A DNA stretch of 16,526 nucleotides from Collinsella sp. (GTDB taxonomy: Bacteria > Actinomycetota > Coriobacteriia > Coriobacteriales > Coriobacteriaceae). A program made the translations under genes and the position numbers. The notes beneath the pieces are model-generated. The model did not search any database. It saw nothing but the letters and a program-made list of their open reading frames with translations, and was not told the origin of the DNA. Shown one piece after another: positions 7,581 through 13,981 of this stretch (positions are counted from its first letter, which is position 1; the number at the start of each line of letters is the position of its first letter). The stretch is taken from the NCBI GenBank assembly GCA_018382295.1, contig JAGZQF010000008.1:54773-71298 (forward strand), in the 5' to 3' direction.

Positions 7581-7736
7581 CTGCGGGGTCTTTGTTGCGT
7601 TCGTATAAGCAACCCAACATATATCTGAATTTGGATGGGAGGGGCTTGTTGCTGTTGGGGGGCATTGAAGCGCGAGTGATACTTTGGGATGCGTGGCGCC
7701 CTGGGTTGGGGCGATGCTTTGGGGTGAGCTTCTTAC
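7581..7736. other. Intergenic spacer between hairpin and tetR
   Basis: No gene, promoter or clear palindrome is seen. It is the 3' flank of tetR on the minus strand and of larD on the plus strand. Confidence 0.5.
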
Positions 7737-8276
7737 TTAGCCGAAGAGGGGTTTTATGGCTGAGAGGTAGTCTTTGGCTACGTCGGCTTTGTCTGCTTGG
7801 AAGTTGTGCCAGGCCCACCATTGGACGGTGGCTACGAAGCTTGAGGCTATGTGGTGTAGTAAGAAGCTGCGGTCCATGGTGCCGGCGGGGCCTGAGGGGT
7901 CGACGGGCACGGTTTCGGCTGCGCGCGACATGATGGTCTTGCGGAGACAGTCGGCGAAGACGCGGGAGCCGGCGCCGGCTACGAGGGCTCGAACGCCCTG
8001 ACGGCGTTCCCAGAGGTTGTTGAGGATATGCTCGACTTGCACGAGTGGGTCGTCGAGCGGCGCACCGTCATCGTCGAGGGCGTGGGTGCAGATATCGCTC
8101 ACGAGCGCGGCGAGTAGGTCATCTTTGCTCTTAAAGAGGCCATAGAATGTCGCGCGGCCTACGTGAGCGCGCGCGATGATGTCTCCGACGGTGATCTTGC
8201 TGTAGTCTTCCTCGCGCAGGAGCTCAGAGAATGCCGCGACGATGGCGGCGCGGCTTTTTTCTTTGCGGGCATCCAT
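7737..8276 (-). CDS. TetR-family transcriptional regulator
   Basis: A 179-aa protein with a TetR_N helix-turn-helix at about residues 8-55 (ITVGDIIARAHVGRATFYGLF at 28-48 is the recognition region) and a variable helical ligand-binding domain after it. The frame is open further upstream, but MDARKEKSRAAI at 8276 is the natural start. It lies 2 nt after the larC stop, with no strong Shine-Dalgarno site, which suggests translational coupling. As the last gene of a larB-larC-tetR unit it is likely to regulate that unit, and perhaps larAD. In Lactobacillus plantarum this role is played by LarR, a Crp/Fnr-type protein, so this would be a different control solution. The ligand is unknown; lactate or nickel status would make sense but is inference. 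Confidence 0.9.
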   Translation of the reverse strand: MDARKEKSRAAIVAAFSELLREEDYSKITVGDIIARAHVGRATFYGLFKSKDDLLAALVSDICTHALDDDGAPLDDPLVQVEHILNNLWERRQGVRALVAGAGSRVFADCLRKTIMSRAAETVPVDPSGPAGTMDRSFLLHHIASSFVATVQWWAWHNFQADKADVAKDYLSAIKPLFG

Positions 8277-8278
8277 GG

Positions 8279-9190
8279 CTATGCGTCCGCGTGAACGAGC
8301 AGGCAGCGGAGCGTACCGGAGCAACCCTCGTAGGGGCGCTTACCGGCGCCGTAGCCGACGGCTTCGATGCGGTAGCGTGAGGGCAGTTGGTCGGACGTGC
8401 GCAGCGCGGTGACGATGGCGGCGCCCGTGGGCGTCACAAGCTCGCCGGCGACCGGTGCAGGCGTGAGGGCGATATTGCCCGCCTGGCACAGGTTGACGAC
8501 AGCGGGGACGGGAATAGGCATGATGCCGTGAGCACAACGGATGGTTCCGTGGCCCTCGGAGAGCGACTCGACCACGATGTCCTCAATACCCAGGTCGTCG
8601 AGGCAGATGGCAACAGAGCAGACGTCGACGATGGAATCGACGGCGCCTACCTCGTGGAACATGACGGTCTCGGGCGTTTTGCCGTGGGCCTTGGCCTCGG
8701 CGGCGGCGAGCGCGGTAAAGATGTCGAGCGCACGACGCTTGGCGCCATCGCTTAGCTGCGAGCCGTCGATGATGGCGGTGACGTCCGCCAAAGAACGATG
8801 GTGATGGTGGTGGGCGTGATGATGGCCCTCGTGGCCATGGCCGTGGGTCTCATGATCATGCTCATGGCAGTGCTCGTGCTCGCCATGGCCATGATGGTGG
8901 TGCTCGTGTTCATGTGTGTGCTCGGCAGCTGCTTCGTTGCCGTAGAGCCAGGCCATGTCGTGGTCGTGGTTCTCGAGCTCCTCTGCCAGCTGAACGTCAA
9001 AGTCGCAGGCGTCGATGCCATGCTTGTTTGCGCGTGTAACGGCAATCTCAAAGCCGCCGACCGGAAGCGTGGCGAGCTGCTCGCGCAGGTGCTCCTCGCT
9101 GGCGCCCAGGTCGAGCAGGGCCGCGACAGTCATGTCGCCGCTGATGCCCGAGGTGCCGTCGATGATAAGCGTATGTTGATGATTGGACAT
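8279..9190 (-). CDS. larC: NPN cofactor nickel insertase, LarC1 half only
   Basis: LarC inserts nickel into the pincer nucleotide that LarA uses, in a CTP-dependent reaction. This 303-aa protein matches the N-terminal LarC1 part (DUF111 family): SGISGDMTVAALLDLG at residues 14-29, HEVGAVDSIVDV, SEGHGTIRCAHGIMPIPVPAV and LVTPTGAAIV. It ends just after VGYGAGKRPYEG, where LarC1 normally ends. The LarC2 half, which in L. plantarum is added by a ribosomal frameshift, is not encoded downstream; tetR begins 2 nt after the stop. Residues 91-131 are an extreme metal-binding stretch with 24 His in 41 residues. Start ATG at 9190 with AAGGAG 6 nt before it. It follows larB by 10 nt. Confidence 0.88.
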   Translation of the reverse strand: MSNHQHTLIIDGTSGISGDMTVAALLDLGASEEHLREQLATLPVGGFEIAVTRANKHGIDACDFDVQLAEELENHDHDMAWLYGNEAAAEHTHEHEHHHHGHGEHEHCHEHDHETHGHGHEGHHHAHHHHHRSLADVTAIIDGSQLSDGAKRRALDIFTALAAAEAKAHGKTPETVMFHEVGAVDSIVDVCSVAICLDDLGIEDIVVESLSEGHGTIRCAHGIMPIPVPAVVNLCQAGNIALTPAPVAGELVTPTGAAIVTALRTSDQLPSRYRIEAVGYGAGKRPYEGCSGTLRCLLVHADA

Positions 9191-9200
9191 GAAATGCTCC

Positions 9201-9983
9201 TTAACGGGTGCGGGGTGTGCCGGCGCTCAGATGATTGATAAGACTTGCCTGGTAGGCGGCGCCAAAGCCGTTATCGATATTGACGACCGATACGCCGCTG
9301 GCGCAGGAGTTGAGCATGGCGAGTAGCGCGGCTACGCCACCAAAACTTGCGCCGTAGCCCACACTGGTGGGAACGGCGATGACCGGACAGCTTACCAGGC
9401 CGCCGACAACGCTCGCCAGTGCGCCCTCCATGCCGGCGATGGCGATGACCACCTGTGCCTGAGCAAGTTCCTCGGCATGCGCGAGCAGGCGGTGCAGGCC
9501 GGCGACACCCACGTCGTAGAGGCGGTCGACCTCGTTGCCATAGAATTCGGCCGTCAACGCGGCTTCCTCGGCGACGGGCAGGTCGCTCGTGCCGGCGCAG
9601 GCGACGACGATGCGTCCGTTGCCGGTAGGGGAGGGCTTGCCGCCCACGAGGGCGAGCTGTGCGTCCGGGACATATCCCAGGTCGATGCCGTTGTCGAGGA
9701 GCTCCGAGGTACGGGCTGCCTTTTCGGCATCCAGGCGCGTGACCAGGATGCGCTCCTGGCCGGCATCGCGCAGCGCTTCGATAATGGCGGCAATTTGCTC
9801 GGCGGTTTTACCGGCGCCGTAGACAACCTCGCCGGCTCCCTGGCGTACCCCGCGTGAAAGATCGAGCTGTGCAAAACCCAGATCGGCGGTCGGCGCCGTC
9901 TGGATGCGCGTGAGGGCGACTGCCGGGGCGACTGCTCCGTCGGCAACATCGCTCAGCAATTGCTCAAGATCTCGCTTATCCAT
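9201..9983 (-). CDS. larB: NPN biosynthesis enzyme LarB (PurE-like carboxylase/hydrolase)
   Basis: LarB begins pincer-cofactor synthesis by carboxylating the pyridinium ring of nicotinic acid adenine dinucleotide and releasing AMP. The 260-aa product has the family's length and a PurE/AIR-carboxylase-like C-terminal domain: CAGTSDLPVAEEA near 129, YDVGVAGLHRLL near 156, AGMEGALASVVGG with Glu186, PTSVGYGASFGG near 205, and LNSCASG with Cys227, the position of the catalytic cysteine in the family. Start ATG at 9983 with AAGGGA upstream; a longer frame to 10016 is not needed. It is the first gene of the minus-strand larB-larC-tetR unit, behind its own promoter and operator. Confidence 0.92.
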   Translation of the reverse strand: MDKRDLEQLLSDVADGAVAPAVALTRIQTAPTADLGFAQLDLSRGVRQGAGEVVYGAGKTAEQIAAIIEALRDAGQERILVTRLDAEKAARTSELLDNGIDLGYVPDAQLALVGGKPSPTGNGRIVVACAGTSDLPVAEEAALTAEFYGNEVDRLYDVGVAGLHRLLAHAEELAQAQVVIAIAGMEGALASVVGGLVSCPVIAVPTSVGYGASFGGVAALLAMLNSCASGVSVVNIDNGFGAAYQASLINHLSAGTPRTR

Positions 9984-10025
9984 ATATGTTCCCTTCGACG
10001 GTGCAAAGTCTAGCACTCAAGGGCA

Positions 10026-10061
10026 AGTTTCCGAACACTAAGACAAAATTGTTCGGAAACT
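10026..10061. promoter_or_regulatory. 12-12-12 palindromic operator before larB
   Basis: AGTTTCCGAACA (10026-10037) and TGTTCGGAAACT (10050-10061) are perfect inverted copies separated by 12 nt. The palindrome overlaps the -10 box of the larB promoter and covers the predicted transcription start, the layout expected of a repressor site. The TetR-family protein encoded in the same unit is the obvious candidate. Confidence 0.65.
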
Positions 10062-10087
10062 ATAGGACAGACTGATTCAATTGTTAA
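10059..10087 (-). promoter_or_regulatory. larB-larC-tetR promoter
   Basis: On the minus strand TTAACA (10087-10082), a 17-bp spacer and TATAGT (10064-10059) each match the consensus at 5 of 6 positions. Transcription would start near 10052, about 70 nt before the larB start codon and inside the palindromic operator. So larB does not depend only on read-through from serB. Confidence 0.6.
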
Positions 10088-10096
10088 ACGGATCGG

Positions 10097-10732
10097 CTAG
10101 TCACGCAGGATGATGTCCATGGCGAGCATCAGGTTGCGCTCATCGATGGCAAACGGGGCGGCTTCGCGCGTCTTGGGCTTGGCACAAAACGCGATGCCCG
10201 TGCCCGCGGCCTGAATCATGGGGATGTCGTTGGCGCCGTCGCCGATCGCGACGGTATGGGCCATGTCGACACCGCACTCGACTGCCCAATCCAGCATCTG
10301 GATGAGTTTGGACTTCTTGGTCACAATGTCGGCCGCCAGCTTACCCGTGAGCTTGCCGTCCACGACTTCCAGGCGGTTGGCCAGGCAAAAATCGATGCCC
10401 GCAGCGGCCACGATCTTATCGGCGACCTCGTGGAAGCCGCCGCTCACCACGCCGACCTTCCAGCCCTTGCTGTGTGCCGAGCGCACAAGCTCCAACGCGC
10501 CGGGGGTAAACGTCACGCGCTCAAAGGTGCGCTCGAACACACTCTCGTCCAAGCCGGCAAGCAGCCCAACGCGCTCCTCGAGCGCCTGCTTAAAGTCCAG
10601 TTCGCCGCGCATGGCGCGCTCAGTGATCTTCGCCACTTGCTCGCCTACGCCGGCCTCCTCGCCCAACAGGTCGATGATCTCCTGGTTGATGAGCGTGGAG
10701 TCGATATCCATAACGATGAGGCGTGCAGTCAT
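10097..10732 (-). CDS. serB: Phosphoserine phosphatase
   Basis: Dephosphorylates O-phosphoserine to serine, the last step of the phosphorylated serine pathway. A 211-aa HAD-superfamily enzyme with all motifs: DIDST at residues 9-13 (Asp9 nucleophile, Asp11 acid), SGG at 97-99, Lys near 141, and GDGANDIPM at 164-172. LANRLEVVDGKLTG is also typical of SerB. It is the short form, without the N-terminal ACT-like region of the E. coli enzyme. ATG at 10732 is chosen over upstream starts because GGAAAGG lies 6 nt before it and the protein then begins directly at the catalytic domain. It is divergent from aspS and lies upstream of larB on the same strand, separated from it by the larB promoter. A related HAD phosphatase with another substrate cannot be fully excluded. 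Confidence 0.92.
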   Translation of the reverse strand: MTARLIVMDIDSTLINQEIIDLLGEEAGVGEQVAKITERAMRGELDFKQALEERVGLLAGLDESVFERTFERVTFTPGALELVRSAHSKGWKVGVVSGGFHEVADKIVAAAGIDFCLANRLEVVDGKLTGKLAADIVTKKSKLIQMLDWAVECGVDMAHTVAIGDGANDIPMIQAAGTGIAFCAKPKTREAAPFAIDERNLMLAMDIILRD

Positions 10733-10988
10733 GGCGGGCCTTTCCGAGTGCAGTTGTATTGGGGCACATTGTCGCACGTGGCGCGCGTCGGCAGACACTG
10801 CGACGCATCAATTGTTTCGTCTCCGTCAAGTCTTTGGGCAGGAGCTACTTTTCCGCGGCACATCGACACAGGTGCGATAAGATAGAACGCCATGTCTGGC
10901 TGCGCGGTTTACGCAGGCTGGGCAAATCTGTACGACGCCGCCCGGAACGACACGGGGCGGCACAGATCCATAAAGGAGGATCACTGGT

Positions 10989-12776
10989 ATGAGCCAGACC
11001 CGTCCCATCGACGAGCATTCCATGCACACCCGTACCTGCGGCGAGCTTCGCCGCGAGAACGTGGGCGAAGAGGTCACCCTCACCGGTTGGGTGAGCCGTC
11101 GCCGCGATCACGGCGGCCTTATTTTCTGCGACCTTCGCGACCGCGAGGGCATCACGCAGCTCACCTTCGACCCCGAGCACTCCGACGGCGACGCCTTTAA
11201 GATTGCCGAGACCATGCGTCCCGAGTGGCCCATCAAGATCCACGGCGTCGTGCGCTCCCGTGGCGAGGAGACCACCAACGCCAAGCTCGCGACCGGCGAG
11301 ATCGAGGTCCTGACCGACCACGCCGAGGTGCTCAACACGTCCGTCACCCCGCCGTTCCAGATCGAGGACGGCATCGAGACCAGCGAGGACACCCGTCTGC
11401 GCTATCGCTATCTGGACCTCCGTCGTCCCGAGATGATGGCAAACCTCAAGCTGCGCTCCGACTTTACCTTTGCCATTCGCGAGGCGCTGCACAACCGTGA
11501 GTTCATGGAGGTCGAGACGCCCTCCCTGTTCAAGTCCACGCCCGAGGGCGCCCGCGACTTCATCGTCCCCAGCCGCATCCAGCCGGGCAACTTCTACGCT
11601 CTGCCGCAGTCCCCGCAGCTTCTGAAGCAGCTGCTCATGGTCGGTGGCGTCGAGCGCTACTACCAGGTTGCCAAGTGCTTCCGCGACGAGGACCTGCGTG
11701 CCGACCGTCAGCCAGAGTTCACCCAGGTCGATATCGAGATGTCTTTCGTGGACCAGAACGATGTCATGAGCGCGCTCGAAGAGGTTCTTGCCGATGCCTT
11801 CGGCCGCATGGGTGTCGAGATGCCCACGCCGCTGCGTCGCATGAACTACTGGGATGCCATGGACACCTATGGCTCCGACAAGCCCGATACCCGCTATGGC
11901 ATGCACTTGGTCGATCTGACCGACATCTTCGCCAACTCCAAGTTCAAGGTCTTTGCGACTGCCGCAAACGAGGAAGGCTCTGTCGTCAAGGCTATCAACG
12001 CCAAGGGCGCCGGTGCCTGGGCACGTGCCAAGATCGATAAGCTTGCCGGCGTGGCCTCCACGTTTGGCGCCAAGGGCTTGGCCTGGATCGCCTTCCGCGA
12101 GGACGGCTCCATCAACAGCCCCATCGTCAAGTTCTTCTCGGACGAGGAGATGGCGGCTCTGCGCGAGCGCATGGACGTCGAGCCCGGCGATCTTGTGATG
12201 TTCGCCGCCGGCCCGCGCTTGCTCTCTGACGAGATCCTGGGTGGCATGCGTTCTCACATGGCCAACGCACTCGAGATCAAGCGCGAGGGTCACGACTTCC
12301 TGTGGGTCGTCAACTTCCCGCTGTTCCACTGGGACGAGGATCGCAAGGCCTATGCTGCCGAGCACCAGCCCTTTACCCTGCCGACCGAGACCGACATCGC
12401 CAAGATCGAGGCCGACCCGTTGGCAGCCGGTTCGTGCACCTACGACTTTGTCATGGACGGCTTTGAGGCCGGCGGCGGCGGTATGCGTATCCACAACGCC
12501 GAGATGCAGATGTCCATGCTCAAGCTCCTGGGCTTTACCGAGGAGCGTGCCGAGTCTCAGTTCGGCTTCCTCATGGAGGCGCTCAAGTTTGGTGCGCCCC
12601 CGATGGGCGGTTTCGCTCTGGGTCTGGACCGCGTATGCATGCTGCTCACCGGTTCCGACTCCATCCGCGACGTCATGGCGTTCCCCAAGACGGCCAGCGG
12701 CTCCGACCTTATGTCGGGTGCTCCGAGTGCCGTTAGTGGCGCCCAGCTCAAGGACGTCAGCCTGCGCCTGATGTAG
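10989..12776 (+). CDS. aspS: Aspartyl-tRNA synthetase
   Basis: Charges tRNA-Asp (possibly also tRNA-Asn, if this organism makes Asn-tRNA by transamidation; the sequence does not show which). The 595-aa product has the bacterial AspRS layout: N-terminal OB-fold anticodon domain (GWVSRRRDHGGLIFCDLRDR), motif 1 region RLRYRYLDLRRPEM, motif 2 CFRDEDLRADRQPEFTQ, the bacterial GAD insertion in the middle, and motif 3 GFALGLDRVCMLLTG. ATG at 10989 with a strong AAAGGAGGA 8 nt upstream. It is a single-gene unit, divergent from serB and closed by an intrinsic terminator. Confidence 0.97.
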   Translation: MSQTRPIDEHSMHTRTCGELRRENVGEEVTLTGWVSRRRDHGGLIFCDLRDREGITQLTFDPEHSDGDAFKIAETMRPEWPIKIHGVVRSRGEETTNAKLATGEIEVLTDHAEVLNTSVTPPFQIEDGIETSEDTRLRYRYLDLRRPEMMANLKLRSDFTFAIREALHNREFMEVETPSLFKSTPEGARDFIVPSRIQPGNFYALPQSPQLLKQLLMVGGVERYYQVAKCFRDEDLRADRQPEFTQVDIEMSFVDQNDVMSALEEVLADAFGRMGVEMPTPLRRMNYWDAMDTYGSDKPDTRYGMHLVDLTDIFANSKFKVFATAANEEGSVVKAINAKGAGAWARAKIDKLAGVASTFGAKGLAWIAFREDGSINSPIVKFFSDEEMAALRERMDVEPGDLVMFAAGPRLLSDEILGGMRSHMANALEIKREGHDFLWVVNFPLFHWDEDRKAYAAEHQPFTLPTETDIAKIEADPLAAGSCTYDFVMDGFEAGGGGMRIHNAEMQMSMLKLLGFTEERAESQFGFLMEALKFGAPPMGGFALGLDRVCMLLTGSDSIRDVMAFPKTASGSDLMSGAPSAVSGAQLKDVSLRLM

Positions 12777-12799
12777 GCGAGCGGTTACATATTGCCCGT

Positions 12800-12834
12800 A
12801 ACGAGGGAAGGACGCGTGCCTTCCCTCGTTTTTT
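12800..12834 (+). terminator. aspS intrinsic terminator
   Basis: AACGAGGGAAGG (12800-12811) pairs perfectly with CCTTCCCTCGTT (12819-12830) around a 7-nt loop, and the stem runs into a six-T stretch (12829-12834). It starts 24 nt after the aspS stop. Confidence 0.92.
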
Positions 12835-12859
12835 ATGCGCCGAGGTTGCGCCGGTAACG

Positions 12860-12865
12860 TACAAT
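12860..12865 (+). promoter_or_regulatory. Possible -10 box of the HPr-like gene
   Basis: TACAAT matches the -10 consensus at 5 of 6 positions, 54 bp before the start codon and after the aspS terminator. No convincing -35 box is seen. Confidence 0.35.
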
Positions 12866-12919
12866 AACTACCACGTGGCTGGGTTTGCCGGCCGAATGTG
12901 CGATGCCGCGGGAGGGGAC

Positions 12920-13120
12920 ATGGTCGAGTTTACAAAGACGATTAAAGATCCGTTGGGATTACATGCCCGCCCGGTTGCGCTGCTCTATGACATCATTGCC
13001 GGCCGCGACGTTATAGGGCTCATGGCGCTCTGCGGCGAATGTGGCGAAGACGTCGTGTTCCGCGTTTCGGGCGTGGATGAGGCCTCCTGCGTCACGTCGA
13101 TCAGAAACCTCTCGCTTTAA
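12920..13120 (+). CDS. Short HPr-like protein (PTS phosphocarrier homologue)
   Basis: A 66-aa protein that begins like HPr, with the phospho-acceptor His at position 15 in GLHARPVA, and ends like HPr (GLMALCGECGEDVVFRVSG). Canonical HPr has 85-88 residues. By eye alignment with Bacillus HPr, about 16 residues between helix 1 and the IGLMAL helix are missing in frame, the region of strands 2 and 3. The position aligned with regulatory Ser46 is Asp (GRDVIGLM). The ATG at 12920 has GGAGG (12911-12915) upstream; a longer frame from 12875 adds unrelated sequence. It is monocistronic, between the aspS terminator and its own terminator. It may be a specialised or non-transporting HPr paralogue. Function in sugar uptake is uncertain. 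Confidence 0.75.
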   Translation: MVEFTKTIKDPLGLHARPVALLYDIIAGRDVIGLMALCGECGEDVVFRVSGVDEASCVTSIRNLSL

Positions 13121-13175
13121 CCTCAACAATGTGACAAAGGGGCAGTCCCCTCTGTTGCATAAATTGGTATCAATA

Positions 13176-13211
13176 GGCACTGCAAAGAGACGGTCTTTGC
13201 AGTGCCCTTTT
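13176..13211 (+). terminator. Intrinsic terminator after the HPr-like gene
   Basis: GGCACTGCAAAGA (13176-13188) and TCTTTGCAGTGCC (13194-13206) form a perfect 13-bp stem with a 5-nt loop, followed by CTTTTGTTT. It separates the HPr-like gene from the feo operon. Confidence 0.88.
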
Positions 13212-13258
13212 GTTTCGTATAGGAAACTTTTTCGAAATCTGAATAGGGACCCTTTCCA

Positions 13259-13312
13259 AAAAGTTAACCACGTGCTAGTTTACTATAGCGAACATAGACG
13301 TGGTTAACTTTT
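13259..13312. promoter_or_regulatory. 15-bp inverted repeat at the feo promoter
   Basis: AAAAGTTAACCACGT (13259-13273) and ACGTGGTTAACTTTT (13298-13312) are a perfect inverted pair with a 24-nt spacer. The spacer holds TACTAT (13281-13286), a possible -10 box for feoA, so a repressor bound to both arms would straddle the promoter. The GTTAACC core resembles half-sites of DtxR-type iron regulators only loosely; the regulator is inferred, not shown. A hairpin in the transcript is an alternative reading. Confidence 0.6.
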
Positions 13313-13354
13313 AACGCGTCGATGTTGAGGACGAACTGACGTTAGGAGCAACTC

Positions 13355-13597
13355 ATGTCTTGCGGACCGCAGATGCCGGCCATGCCGCTTTCGATGGTAA
13401 AAGCGGGCGAAACCGTGCGCGTGTCTCGCGTAAAGGGCAATGAGGACATGAAGCACCACCTTAAAGACCTCGGCTTTGTCGAGGGCAACGAAATCCACGT
13501 GGTGAGCTCGAGTGGCGCCAATATCATCGTCACCGTGCTGGGCGCACGCTTTGGTATCGATTCCAAGGTCGCCATGCACATCATGACCGTCGGTTAG
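13355..13597 (+). CDS. feoA: FeoA-family protein, first copy
   Basis: An 80-aa cytoplasmic SH3-like (FeoA) domain protein that supports ferrous iron uptake by FeoB. The family pattern is clear after a 14-residue N-terminal extension (MSCGPQMPAMPLSM): VKAGETVRVSRVKG, then HHLKDLGFVEGNEIHVVSS, and a final VLGARFGIDSKVAMHIMTV strand region. The extension contains Cys3 and several Met residues. ATG at 13355 with AGGAG 6 nt before it. It is the first gene of feoA1-feoA2-feoB and is separated from the second copy by 39 nt. Confidence 0.9.
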   Translation: MSCGPQMPAMPLSMVKAGETVRVSRVKGNEDMKHHLKDLGFVEGNEIHVVSSSGANIIVTVLGARFGIDSKVAMHIMTVG

Positions 13598-13636
13598 TTC
13601 GCAGCATTTGATAAAAACCGAAAGGGGGACAAGAGG

Positions 13637-13858
13637 ATGAAGACGTTGGGTGACGTTAAGGTGGGCGAGAGCTCCACCATCGTCAAGCTTCACGGTGAGG
13701 GTGCGCTTCGCCGCCACCTTATGGACCTGGGGCTCATCAAGGGCACTTCGTTCAAGGTCGTGAAGGTCGCACCGCTCGGTGATCCGGTCGAGATCAACGT
13801 GCGCGGCTACGAGCTTTCCATCCGCAAGGAGGAGGCCGCCGTCGTCGAGGTTCAGTAA
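13637..13858 (+). CDS. feoA: FeoA-family protein, second copy
   Basis: A 73-aa SH3-like FeoA protein, diverged from the copy just upstream but with the same layout: TLGDVKVGESSTIVKL, then RRHLMDLGLIKGTSFKVVK, PLGDPVEINVRGYELSIRKEEA. It matches the usual bacterial FeoA length without an N-terminal extension. Start ATG at 13637 with AAGGGGG 8 nt upstream. Paired FeoA proteins before FeoB occur in several anaerobes; whether they form a heteromer or have separate roles is not visible here. Confidence 0.92.
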   Translation: MKTLGDVKVGESSTIVKLHGEGALRRHLMDLGLIKGTSFKVVKVAPLGDPVEINVRGYELSIRKEEAAVVEVQ

Positions 13859-13877
13859 GGACTCGCGGCGCATATTT

Positions 13878-13913
13878 CTGCAGATAAAGTTAGGTTTTTC
13901 TAACTTAATGCAG
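13878..13913. promoter_or_regulatory. Palindrome between feoA2 and feoB
   Basis: AAGTTAG (13887-13893) and CTAACTT (13900-13906) are inverted around GTTTTT, and a second layer CTGCA (13878-13882) with TGCAG (13909-13913) extends the symmetry. It resembles the TTAGGTTAG-type sites of DtxR-family iron regulators in part, and could be an operator for an internal feoB promoter or a mRNA hairpin that sets the feoA/feoB ratio. Confidence 0.45.
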
Positions 13914-13935
13914 CATCTTTGAAGCACATTATCCA

Positions 13936-13961
13936 GCCTGCGCGGAGAAAGCAGCGCAGGC
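13936..13961. repeat. 8-bp hairpin in the feoB leader
   Basis: GCCTGCGC (13936-13943) pairs with GCGCAGGC (13954-13961) around a 10-nt loop, 20 nt before the feoB ATG and immediately upstream of its Shine-Dalgarno site. No T-run follows, so it is not a terminator. It may protect or position the feoB ribosome-binding site. Confidence 0.4.
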
Positions 13962-13981
13962 ACACAAGGAAGAAGGATTGA

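Noticed and set aside
7737..8281. A LarC2 domain reached by a -1 frameshift at the end of larC
   Set aside because: The downstream sequence encodes a complete TetR-family protein beginning 2 nt after the larC stop; no frame contains LarC2-like sequence.
8798..8920. Histidine codon run read as a microsatellite or CRISPR-like repeat
   Set aside because: It is in frame within larC and explained by a His-rich metal-binding loop; there are no regular repeat and spacer units.
13138..13152. AGGGG-CAGT-CCCCT mini-hairpin after the HPr-like gene as its terminator
   Set aside because: The stem is short and lacks a T-run; the 13-bp hairpin with a T-rich tail at 13176-13211 is the real terminator candidate.
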